DNA from: an uncultured Christensenella sp.
GTDB taxonomy: Bacteria; Bacillota; Clostridia; Christensenellales; UBA3700
Reading direction: 5' to 3'
DNA length: 18,315 nucleotides
Assembly (NCBI GenBank): GCA_910584635.1
Contig: CAJUBA010000023.1
Span: 1 to 18,315, forward strand
The position numbers were made by a program, and so were the translations under genes. Positions within the stretch are counted from its first letter, which is position 1. Each line of letters opens with the position of its first letter. Below, one piece after another: positions 1 to 7,310 of the stretch. The notes under the pieces were generated by a model. It searched no databases, was not told the origin of the DNA, and worked only from the letters and a program-made list of their open reading frames with translations.

Positions 1-107
1 TGCTATTTGTCGATTTTTTTATTATTTTTTTACCAAATTTCGAAAAATATAAGTAAGGGTTAATGGAAATTTGTTGGATTTAGCGTAAAAGTAAAACTGA
101 TTTTATT

Positions 108-174
108 AGACTAGATTCTTCGACTACACTCAGAATGACGGATGAATATGCGTTTCTCTGTACTATCAATATAA
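108..174 (+). repeat. 67-bp intergenic repeat, left copy
   Basis: This copy contains the core ATTCTTCGACTACACTCAGA. Its reverse complement aligns without gaps to 18187-18253 with 63 of 67 positions identical, by manual alignment. A degenerate copy in the same orientation as this one lies near 18018-18085. It lies in the gene-free left flank (1-367). Positions 1-107 are AT-rich and show nothing else recognisable. Short repeats of this general kind are common between genes in many bacterial genomes; I see no transposase, so a MITE-like or REP-like nature is inference. Confidence 0.85.
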
Positions 175-202
175 TGAAATAAATTATTCCCAAAATATGG
201 TT

Positions 203-361
203 CGACGGATAAGGGAAAAGTCGAAAAAGAAAGCGGTAGATTTTTTGTCTAGATAGAATAAGAAAAAGTTCCCCGTACTGGATGTACGTTGGAACCTTTT
301 TCTTATTCTGTATAGGCGGAAAAGATGCCATTTTACTTTTGACTTTTTCCCTTATCCGCCG
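203..361. repeat. ~160-bp nested palindrome after the operon's last stop
   Basis: The outer arms are 203-219 and 345-361, with one mismatch, sharing the core CGGATAAGGGAAAA; the stem continues imperfectly inward. An inner hairpin pairs 255-272 with 291-309 with one bulged base, and is capped by a perfect 5-bp stem (274-278 with 284-288) around a 5-nt loop. It begins 6 nt after the stop codon of the lipoprotein gene, so the transcript would fold into a very long hairpin there. It could end transcription, protect the 3' end of the mRNA, or be a MITE-like insertion. No clear U-run follows the stem on the minus strand, so an ordinary intrinsic terminator is not certain. Confidence 0.8.
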
Positions 362-367
362 AACGCC

Positions 368-1357
368 CTAATACTTAAACTCGACTACCATCTCTGTATA
401 CGCTATAACGTCTGCTTTGAGTACCAAAGATTTATCGACGTTATTGTTTTTAGTAAAATAGGAAATGATATTCTCGTTGTATATTTCAAGAGAGTTGATT
501 CTGTTCTTACCTTTGCTGTAAAGCACGGTCAAACGGTTGTTGTTCATTCCGTAGACGTTATCCCAGTTGTAAGATATATCGTCTCCGTAATTCTTCCAGT
601 ATTTATATTCGCTCTCTTCGTTTACCTTACGTGTAATAGGCGTATAATCTTCCCCATATACGGTACGGGATTCTATTCTCATAAAATGAGTATAAATTCT
701 GAAGTTGTCGCTTGCGGAAATTCCCGATTCTCTAATGACTTCTTTATCAGTACTCTCTTTAATCAAGTCCAACGGATTGACATACAATTCGCCGTTCTCA
801 ACTCCGTCCTCGCAGGTAAATTCCAAAGTTTCTTCAACCGTGAATTTTTCTCTGTAATTTTTCTTGGAGATATATTTGAGATAATCCCCTCTCGTTTCTT
901 CCTTGAACAAAGTCGTATTTATCGTATAATTGTCAGCCGATTTGTAGTCTATATCAAACGCCATAAACGTTACGTATTCATCGGTGGAATTTTTATCGGT
1001 ATAATCCTCTTTTTCCACGACCTTGACCGGCCATCCGGCAACTTCGCTGCTTCCTCTTTTTATAGGACTATCAGTCAAACCGCCGAAAGAAAACTTCTCC
1101 TGCTCGCCGTTTTTATAAGTTCTTTCCACGTTAGTTTTATAATACGTCATCGCAAGTACGAAACTTGACGTCCAAGATTTAGAGAATACGTCTTCGCTCA
1201 ACGAAGAGAGTTTCTCGGTAGCGCTTTCTACTGCGAGAGCGTTTTTCTCGTAAAATTCCGCTTCTTTCTCCTCTGCGCTCTTACATCCTACAAAAACACC
1301 GCACATCATAATCGCTATAAGCGCGATTGAGGTTATAACAAAAATTTTCTTTTTCAT
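368..1357 (-). CDS. Predicted lipoprotein of unknown function
   Basis: A 329-residue protein with an N-terminal export signal: a KKK basic start, a hydrophobic stretch over about residues 5-24, and a lipobox-like FVGC with Cys25 as the likely lipidated residue, followed by a charged KSAEEKEAE segment. The mature part is polar and rich in Glu, Lys, Tyr and Asn, and I recognise no family in it. The ATG overlaps the TGA of the transporter gene by 4 nt (ATGA), and its strong site (AAGGAGG) lies inside the end of that gene, so translation is probably coupled. It is the last gene of the operon and sits next to the symporter, so it may help sense or capture substrate at the cell surface, or may be structural. 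No sugar-binding fold can be claimed. The reading frame and lipoprotein call are sound; the function is open. Confidence 0.85.
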   Translation of the reverse strand: MKKKIFVITSIALIAIMMCGVFVGCKSAEEKEAEFYEKNALAVESATEKLSSLSEDVFSKSWTSSFVLAMTYYKTNVERTYKNGEQEKFSFGGLTDSPIKRGSSEVAGWPVKVVEKEDYTDKNSTDEYVTFMAFDIDYKSADNYTINTTLFKEETRGDYLKYISKKNYREKFTVEETLEFTCEDGVENGELYVNPLDLIKESTDKEVIRESGISASDNFRIYTHFMRIESRTVYGEDYTPITRKVNEESEYKYWKNYGDDISYNWDNVYGMNNNRLTVLYSKGKNRINSLEIYNENIISYFTKNNNVDKSLVLKADVIAYTEMVVEFKY

Positions 1358-3027
1358 TTTTTATCCTCCTTCGCATCAACAGAATCTGCCGACTTAACGC
1401 TTTCCGTTTGCTCCGTCTTAACTTCTTCGACGTTTTCTGCCGCCGATTGCGCCGTCGCTTCTTCTTCGGCGAGTTCTTCCTCGTAGGCTTTTTCAGCGAC
1501 TACGGAATAAATATCTGTTTCGCCTCTGACGCCACCGTCTACAATACCTTCGAGTCGCTTTGCGTCTTCAAGACGTTTTACTGCGAGTCTGCCTTGTATT
1601 TCAGCCATCTTCTTTCCACTGAGTTTGTAGAAGATTATAGGCACGATGGAAATCAGGTTCAACACTGCCGGTATAATCGTATAGATAGAGAAAATACCGA
1701 ACTTGGTAAAGTCTGACTGAATAGGCGTATGGTCGTTTAGGAACGGCAACGCCTGCGAGAATCCGAAAAATACCAACAGATAACTCATAGTATAGTCTTT
1801 AAGACCCGAAGATACTTTCGATCTCAAACTCATAAGCGAGAAAGTGATTCCTTCGCATCTATCGCCCGTCTTGTCTTCCCAATAATCCAAAGTATCCGTT
1901 GCCATAAGGTGCGGGATAACGTTCAAAATACCGACAGGTATCATCGCTATAAACATCAAGAACGCTACAAGCCACCACGCCGTGCCGCCGATAATATAGA
2001 TAAAGAATATCAACGCCAACGCCGCCGAGTGCCATATCGTAGCGAATATAAACAGTTTTTTACTGTCCATCATCTTTCTCAATTTCGGCGCTATCATCAT
2101 ACCTATCATTGAAGCGACCGCTCCGGGAAGTGAGAATATTATTTGCAACGAACCTTTGCCGTAGATATAAGATACGACGTAAATTATCATTGCCGATACG
2201 AAGTTCCTGAAAAACGTAAGTAAGTTGGACAAAAGCAAAAGCAAGAATTGCTTGTTTCTAAACATATACTTAAAGCCTTCAAGCACGTTCGGGGTACGTT
2301 CGGTAGGTTCCAAACGCTCTTTTACGAACTTAGCGCCAAGCACCATGAATACCGGTCCCAAAATGCCGATTATTAGCGCCATCAACATATAAGAATTCGT
2401 ATAGTTGTCGTTGGTAATAAGCAAGAACAGTGTCAAAAGCACCAACGCTGACTGTTCGCCTATGCTTCCCAAAATACGGCTTATGGAAATTATCTTTGCT
2501 CTTTCGTCTGTATTCGGAGACGCTACCGCAGGCAAACCGTTAAGCGGAACGCCGACAGCAGTACCTAAAATACTGTAAAGAAGATAAGTAATCCACATAA
2601 ACGCTATCTTGGCTGCATTCGTAGTCATCGACGCGTATATGCTCGGCATAAACATTATTATCGTAAGTATGCCCCACGGGATAGCCGAACCGAACAGATA
2701 CGGTCGCATCTTTCCCCATTTAGTCCTCGTACGGTCGACGATAACGCCCATTATCGGGTCGTTCAAACCGTCGAATATTTTGGACACCAAAAACATTGTT
2801 CCAACCGCCGCCGCAGGTATGCTGACGCAGACGGTATAGAAGTAAAGCAAATAACCTTGAACAAGACCCGTTACGGCGCTTGACGCAAACTGCGCAAGCG
2901 AAAAAAATATGTAGTCTTTTTTCTTCAAATACTTCTTGTTTGCAAGATCGTCATTTGCCGATTGTCCCGTTGACGGCTCTTGCGCAATAGGCTGTACGCC
3001 GTCAATCGCCTGAACATTCTCTTCCAC
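1354..3027 (-). CDS. GPH-family (MelB/GusB-like) sugar or glycoside:cation symporter
   Basis: A 557-residue membrane protein with many hydrophobic segments from about residue 40 to 480. The GPH family signature lies at residues 86-112: DGLNDPIMG, then DRTRTKWGKMRPY, including Asp90 and Asp98, which sit in the cation- and sugar-site loop region of MelB-type carriers. Known members carry melibiose, xylosides and glucuronides (GusB), which fits the hexuronate genes upstream. The start codon is GTG, preceded by GGGGGAGG. The polar N-terminus of about 35 residues and the roughly 60-residue C-terminal tail make it longer than the usual 450-500 residues. The tail is highly charged (runs of E, A, S, K) and should be cytoplasmic. 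A candidate promoter at 3098-3127 could drive this gene and the lipoprotein separately from the rest. The substrate is inferred from context only. Confidence 0.9.
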   Translation of the reverse strand: MEENVQAIDGVQPIAQEPSTGQSANDDLANKKYLKKKDYIFFSLAQFASSAVTGLVQGYLLYFYTVCVSIPAAAVGTMFLVSKIFDGLNDPIMGVIVDRTRTKWGKMRPYLFGSAIPWGILTIIMFMPSIYASMTTNAAKIAFMWITYLLYSILGTAVGVPLNGLPAVASPNTDERAKIISISRILGSIGEQSALVLLTLFLLITNDNYTNSYMLMALIIGILGPVFMVLGAKFVKERLEPTERTPNVLEGFKYMFRNKQFLLLLLSNLLTFFRNFVSAMIIYVVSYIYGKGSLQIIFSLPGAVASMIGMMIAPKLRKMMDSKKLFIFATIWHSAALALIFFIYIIGGTAWWLVAFLMFIAMIPVGILNVIPHLMATDTLDYWEDKTGDRCEGITFSLMSLRSKVSSGLKDYTMSYLLVFFGFSQALPFLNDHTPIQSDFTKFGIFSIYTIIPAVLNLISIVPIIFYKLSGKKMAEIQGRLAVKRLEDAKRLEGIVDGGVRGETDIYSVVAEKAYEEELAEEEATAQSAAENVEEVKTEQTESVKSADSVDAKEDKK

Positions 3028-3097
3028 TCAAAACCTCCCCCTTTGCTTCTTCTGCAAAATAATATAATTTCAATACGACCGCAAATATATTTAGTAT

Positions 3098-3127
3098 ATT
3101 ATATCAAATCGTCGCGCTCTTAATCAA
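3098..3127 (-). promoter_or_regulatory. Candidate sigma-A promoter for the transporter-lipoprotein pair
   Basis: Read on the minus strand: TTGATT (3122-3127), an 18-nt spacer, then TATAAT (3098-3103) with an upstream TG that makes an extended -10 (TGATATAAT). It lies in the 139-bp gap between the glycosidase stop and the symporter start, the largest gap inside the cluster. A start near 3091 would leave a leader of about 65 nt. No operator or terminator is obvious in the gap. Confidence 0.6.
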
Positions 3128-3166
3128 TAGACAAACGATAACAAAATATGTAAAATATTGTACGGT

Positions 3167-5101
3167 TTATTTTTCCAACTCTTTCGTAAAGAAATCTCCT
3201 TGCGGATAACTCAATACGAACGCGCCCGTACTGCTCCACGCTTGCAACATAGAACCGTCGGGATGCAGCGGACTGAAAAACTCTATCGGAGTATAATTAC
3301 CCTTCTCCACGTTGTACTCAAACCATCTGGTAAGCGGATACATATAATCCATTCCGTACATAAGTTTCGCGTAAGCGTAAACTCCCGAAAGATACGGCCA
3401 GTCGCCGCCGTTGTGATAATAATACGGAAGAGAAGATTTCTGAACTATGTCTTTGGTATTTTTGTAGAAAGGATATACCGAAAGCGTTCCGAAATCTCCC
3501 GCGCCCTGCTCTTTGTTGTTTTTACTTTCGAGAAGCGATTGCATATTTTCCAACATTCTTCTTGCTCTCGTTTCATCGGTAAGATTGTACAAAGCGATAA
3601 TCACCGTGTCTATCGACAGATTGTCTTCAACGAATTCGTCGCTCTTATAATTGACAAACCATCCCTTTTCTTCATCCCACAGTATCTCGTTTATCGCTTT
3701 GACGACGCCGTTGTACTTATCCTCGTATTCCTTGGACTTATTGTCGTTGTTGTAACATACTTTATAGATTTTACTCATTGCGAAAAGCGCTCTTGCGTAC
3801 AACGCCTCGTCGTAAGTAACGTACGTGGAACGGAAAACGTTGTCGCACCAATCGCGACGGTTAAACTCTCCGCCCTTAACCAAAAGTCCTGTCGAATCCG
3901 TTTCTTTCATGAGTCTTTGCAATACCAAATTGGCGCTGTTGATAACTTTGCCCGCTTTGACCTTCTCTTCGAGTATTGTGAAATCTTTCGTATGAACAAG
4001 ATAATCGTAAAGCATCAATACGAAGAAAGACGGAGAATCGTAATGGTCGCCCCAATAATTCTTGAAATTGAATTTAACGGCAGACGGACATTCGCCTTTT
4101 TTGCTTATACCGTTGGCAAGGGTAATAATCTCGTTGCGTACCAAATCAGGGCGCACGGGAAGCGCGCTCAATACCGTCCAATACGCATCCCTGTAATACG
4201 TTCTTGCAGGGAACTGATAAACTATGCCGGCAAGAAAACCTTTGAATTTGCCGAGTTCTTTATAGTTGGAAAGCGAAGCGTTGAGAAGGGATTTATAGTA
4301 CGCGTTGAGAAAATCTCCTTCCAGCGGAACGGGACATTTGAGTCCGTTCGCATAATCGTTGCAATCCGCAAGCGCGTTGTCGAAATTACGCAAAGCAATC
4401 TTTACGTCGCAAAAAGTAAAGTCGTCTCTCGTGCCTGCGCTGATAACGTATCTGAAAATTCTACTTTGCCCTTTTGCGATTTTCTCGCCGAAAGCAAACT
4501 GATTGTAAAAACCTCTTTCATGTTCCAACCCCTCGGCTTTGCAATTAAACGCGATGTCGATATAAAAATCGCCCATGACTTCTCCGCGTATATATGTAAC
4601 TCCGTCAAAGTCTTCAACGCTTCTTTTTTTCTTTTTAAGAAGTCCGTTGACGATTTTGAAAATATTGCCCGCCGAAAGTCTGTTGGCAAGGAGTTGTTGG
4701 ACGTAAGATTCGTAATTAACTCCGAAATTCGTAGTAAGATCGAAATCTATATCGCTATCTACTGCCGTAACCTCATTCTCAACGAAAATACAGTTGGTTT
4801 TCGTATCCAAAAACTGAGTAATCTTGATTTGCGCTCCGTTTTCGCTAAAAGTCGTGATTTGCTTTTTGCCGAGCATCTCAACGCGTTTGTCGCTTGTGTA
4901 ACCGATAGGCGTTCCGTTTATCGTATATAGCGGATAAAACGCGGTAAATACGGAAAACTTGTTCATAACGGCATATTTGGATATTCCTCCTCTGCCGTCG
5001 AACTGCGCGCTAATCAAATTGTTCGCTACGTCAAAACATACTTTTTTATGAAATTTTTCTTCGACGGCGATTTCGCCGTTCACACCGTAACCGTAAGCCA
5101 T
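3167..5101 (-). CDS. Cytoplasmic six-hairpin (alpha/alpha)6 glycoside hydrolase-like protein
   Basis: A 644-residue protein with no signal peptide. The first ~230 residues look beta-rich. The rest resembles the helical barrel of inverting glycosidases (amylo-alpha-1,6-glucosidase, GH63 or GH78 type). Motifs: YYRDAYW at 302-308 (Asp305), FNRRDWCDN at 413-421, VTYDEALYARAL at 428-439, HNGGDWPYLSG at 563-573 and QAWSSTGAF at 620-628. Acidic residues in the first three motifs and Asp567 are candidates for catalysis or binding, but I cannot assign acid and base. The ATG is preceded by AAGGGG. It is the last gene before the transporter promoter and lies 21 nt after an oxidoreductase gene. With no export signal, it should act on imported oligosaccharides or glycosides. 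The exact GH family and substrate are unknown; glucuronides or short glucans are options. Confidence 0.65.
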   Translation of the reverse strand: MAYGYGVNGEIAVEEKFHKKVCFDVANNLISAQFDGRGGISKYAVMNKFSVFTAFYPLYTINGTPIGYTSDKRVEMLGKKQITTFSENGAQIKITQFLDTKTNCIFVENEVTAVDSDIDFDLTTNFGVNYESYVQQLLANRLSAGNIFKIVNGLLKKKKRSVEDFDGVTYIRGEVMGDFYIDIAFNCKAEGLEHERGFYNQFAFGEKIAKGQSRIFRYVISAGTRDDFTFCDVKIALRNFDNALADCNDYANGLKCPVPLEGDFLNAYYKSLLNASLSNYKELGKFKGFLAGIVYQFPARTYYRDAYWTVLSALPVRPDLVRNEIITLANGISKKGECPSAVKFNFKNYWGDHYDSPSFFVLMLYDYLVHTKDFTILEEKVKAGKVINSANLVLQRLMKETDSTGLLVKGGEFNRRDWCDNVFRSTYVTYDEALYARALFAMSKIYKVCYNNDNKSKEYEDKYNGVVKAINEILWDEEKGWFVNYKSDEFVEDNLSIDTVIIALYNLTDETRARRMLENMQSLLESKNNKEQGAGDFGTLSVYPFYKNTKDIVQKSSLPYYYHNGGDWPYLSGVYAYAKLMYGMDYMYPLTRWFEYNVEKGNYTPIEFFSPLHPDGSMLQAWSSTGAFVLSYPQGDFFTKELEK

Positions 5102-5122
5102 AATTTTCCCCTTATGTTTTAT

Positions 5123-6307
5123 TTATTTTACGCTGTTTGTTTTTTCTTCTTCGATTTTCTTTTGAAGTTCCTCATAATAAAGATCTTCGAAGTTCTCTTC
5201 CTGAGGACTTACCGTTCTGCCAAGCCACGCCGAAAGATGAATTGCGTTGGAGAAAGTCAAGCCGTTGAGTCCTTCCTCGTAATTGCCTATAAGTTTGGTT
5301 TCCTTACCAAGCAAAACGTTTGAGAAATTGCGTATAACGTTTATGTGCTGTCCCTTATCTATAAGCAGACCTTTGAGCATCTCGTGAAGCATGAATTTTA
5401 CCTTTACGGTCTTATTCTTTGGTTTACCCATAAACACCGTGTTTGTTTTTGAGAATTCAGGCTCCAATGTTTCGAGTTTCGTAAACTCCAACTTCATTGT
5501 AAAGTCAGCGTTTCCCGAAATAACTATCTTACCGCCGTCGCCGGAAATTTCAAGTCTGTTTGTGCCGGGAGCCTCGTGCGTAGAAGTAATGAATACGCCC
5601 GTCGCGCCGTTTTCGAAAGTACAGGTAGCGGTAACGTCGTTTTCCACGTTTATCTGTCTGCCGACCGTTCTTGCGATAGCGTTTACGCTTGTTATCTTAC
5701 TGTTTGCAAGCCAAGTAAATAAATCGAGTTGGTGAGGATCCTGATTGATAAGAACTCCGCCGCCTTCGCCTGCCCAAGTTCCTCTCCAACCGCCTTGCGA
5801 ATAATACGCTTGCGGTCTGTACCAGTTGGTAATTATCCATACGATTCTTTTGAGATTGCCCAGTTGTCCCGATTCTATAATCTCTTTGGCTTTCTTATAA
5901 ATCTTGCTTGTGCGCTGATTGTACAAAAGACCGAATTTCAACTGCGGTTTTTCACTCTTTGCATACTCGGCTACTTCTCTTACCGCTTTTGTATATACGC
6001 CAGCGGGTTTGTCGCTCAAAGCGTGTAGATTCATTTCAAGCGCCTTTTTAGCAATTACCGGATGAGCGTAATGCGGCGTATCGATTATAACCGCGTCAAT
6101 AAGACCGCTCGAAAACATTTCTTCATAGTTTTCAAATACTTTTACTTTGTCGCCAAACTTGTTTTTCGCCCATTCTCTTCTATCTTCGGCTATATCGCAA
6201 ACCGCGCTCAATACACCGTTTTTATCCATTCCCGCAAAGAGTTGTCCCGCGTATCTGCTTCCCTGCTTTCCTATACCGACGATTCCGTATCTGATTTTAT
6301 CTGCCAT
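5123..6307 (-). CDS. Gfo/Idh/MocA-family NAD(P)-dependent oxidoreductase (paralogue A)
   Basis: A 394-residue protein. The N-terminal Rossmann motif is GIVGIGKQGS (residues 8-17). The usual EKP motif is DKP here (residues 99-101, Lys100). The C-terminal domain carries GGWRGTWAGEGGG followed by INQDPHQLD, with His192 at the usual catalytic histidine position. An in-frame ATG 27 nt upstream (6334) exists, but this ATG has AAGGAGG at the right distance and follows the preceding stop by one base, so it is preferred. The family oxidises or reduces one carbon of a sugar, glycoside or cyclitol using NAD(P). It is a clear paralogue of the protein at 7311-8462, with the isomerase gene between them. 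Substrate unknown; a C3-oxidising glycoside dehydrogenase is a reasonable inference from context. Confidence 0.88.
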   Translation of the reverse strand: MADKIRYGIVGIGKQGSRYAGQLFAGMDKNGVLSAVCDIAEDRREWAKNKFGDKVKVFENYEEMFSSGLIDAVIIDTPHYAHPVIAKKALEMNLHALSDKPAGVYTKAVREVAEYAKSEKPQLKFGLLYNQRTSKIYKKAKEIIESGQLGNLKRIVWIITNWYRPQAYYSQGGWRGTWAGEGGGVLINQDPHQLDLFTWLANSKITSVNAIARTVGRQINVENDVTATCTFENGATGVFITSTHEAPGTNRLEISGDGGKIVISGNADFTMKLEFTKLETLEPEFSKTNTVFMGKPKNKTVKVKFMLHEMLKGLLIDKGQHINVIRNFSNVLLGKETKLIGNYEEGLNGLTFSNAIHLSAWLGRTVSPQEENFEDLYYEELQKKIEEEKTNSVK

Positions 6308-6308
6308 T

Positions 6309-7253
6309 TTAAGCCTCCTTTTCCGCTTCTTCAATCATTTCTTTGAGTCCGTAATACTGCCAATCCATCATCTGTCTTCTGCTAACGGGTTGAGTATGCG
6401 AAAGTCCTTTCTTATCGTCTATCTCGTGGAAAATTTTTCTCCATTTGTTCATGTGTTCGAAAGGTATGCCGAAAAGCAACCAACCGAAATAATGAAAACT
6501 CTTTTTATGGTCGGCATATTTTCCTGTGTGCGGCTCCAACGTCATAAAACCGTCGTAACCTCTCTTTACAAGGTCTTTTATCATATTTTTATAATCGCCC
6601 AGTCCCATTCCAACAGGCACTTCAACCTTGTCTTTCGAACAGTCTTTTATATGGTAGTATTCGGTAATATCTTTAAGCGCGTCGTACGCCTTGGCGGCGT
6701 CCACTCCGCATTGAATATAATTCGACGCGTCGAAACAGAGTTTGAACTGCGGATCGTTTATCTCGTTGTAAAGTCTGATTACTCTTTCGGGAGTATCCGC
6801 CCAAATTCTCTTTTCGTTTTCGTGAAGAAGTATTACTCCGCTTTCTCTGACGATTTCGAGAAATCCTCTCAATCTCTTAACGACCTGAACAAAGTCTTTT
6901 TCGTAATCTCCGCTCAATCCTCTGAATGAAAACATTCTTATATACTTGCAGTCCATTATTTTGCAAATCTTGACGAGTTCGGCAAGTTTTTTACACTGCG
7001 CCGCGTATTTCTCGTCGTCGTACAATCCTATCTTTCCGATAGGAGAACCTATAGAAGAAAACTTAACTCCGTACTCGTCGAGCATAGGCTTAACGTCCTT
7101 TTCGAATTCTTCCGCAGTATAGTCGGCGATATTCTTACCGTTTATCTTTCTCGGACAAAGATAACTCTCTCCGTAGGCTTTAATTGTTTCGAGTTGCGTC
7201 TTCAAATCTCCGCTTACCTCGTCGTAAAAACCCGATATTTTAATATTTGACAT
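6309..7253 (-). CDS. Sugar isomerase/epimerase-like TIM barrel (AP-endonuclease-2 / xylose isomerase-like)
   Basis: A 314-residue protein. Likely metal ligands appear in family order: HENE (144-147), CFDAS (Asp175), YYHIKD (His201) and TLEPH (Glu240). This is the layout of the AP_endonuc_2 superfamily, which includes inosose dehydratase (IolE), keto-sugar epimerases (YcjR, IolO) and the C-glycoside lyase subunit DgpC. No phosphate-binding signature is evident, so the traditional name 'sugar phosphate isomerase' should not be taken literally. About 60 residues after the barrel form an extra C-terminal tail. The start has GGAGG just upstream. It lies between two paralogous oxidoreductase genes, which suggests that its substrate is a keto-sugar or keto-glycoside they produce. 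The reaction is not known. Confidence 0.85.
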   Translation of the reverse strand: MSNIKISGFYDEVSGDLKTQLETIKAYGESYLCPRKINGKNIADYTAEEFEKDVKPMLDEYGVKFSSIGSPIGKIGLYDDEKYAAQCKKLAELVKICKIMDCKYIRMFSFRGLSGDYEKDFVQVVKRLRGFLEIVRESGVILLHENEKRIWADTPERVIRLYNEINDPQFKLCFDASNYIQCGVDAAKAYDALKDITEYYHIKDCSKDKVEVPVGMGLGDYKNMIKDLVKRGYDGFMTLEPHTGKYADHKKSFHYFGWLLFGIPFEHMNKWRKIFHEIDDKKGLSHTQPVSRRQMMDWQYYGLKEMIEEAEKEA

Positions 7254-7282
7254 ATTTCCCTCCGCTTGTGTTTTTATATATT

Positions 7283-7300
7283 AGTCGCCAAAGCGCGACT
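7283..7300 (-). other. Small hairpin in an intra-operon gap
   Basis: AGTCGC and GCGACT form a perfect 6-bp stem with a 6-nt loop in the 57-nt gap between paralogue B and the isomerase gene. No T-run follows on the minus strand, so it is not a good terminator. It could mark an mRNA processing or stability point. Confidence 0.35.
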
Positions 7301-7310
7301 CTCCCTTCGA

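Noticed and set aside
80..331. 83-codon minus-strand open frame in the left flank
   Set aside because: It is built from the 67-bp repeat and the palindrome; the SVILSVVEESS segment is a typical spurious translation of such repeats. No ribosome site.
3128..3166. AT-rich dyad (ACAATATTTTACATATTTTGT, one strand) after the glycosidase stop as a terminator
   Set aside because: The stem is short, imperfect and lacks GC pairs or a U-run; chance dyads are expected in this composition.
3158..4930. 590-codon open frame on the plus strand opposite the glycosidase gene
   Set aside because: It begins at TTG with no ribosome site, its composition is odd (rich in R, I, F, V), it has no recognisable motif, and it lies fully antisense to a well-supported gene. 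It is a frame shadow.
6308..6334. Upstream in-frame start (MKKRKRRLK) for oxidoreductase paralogue A
   Set aside because: No ribosome site, and it lies inside the isomerase gene; the ATG at 6307 has AAGGAGG at proper spacing and directly precedes the Rossmann fold.
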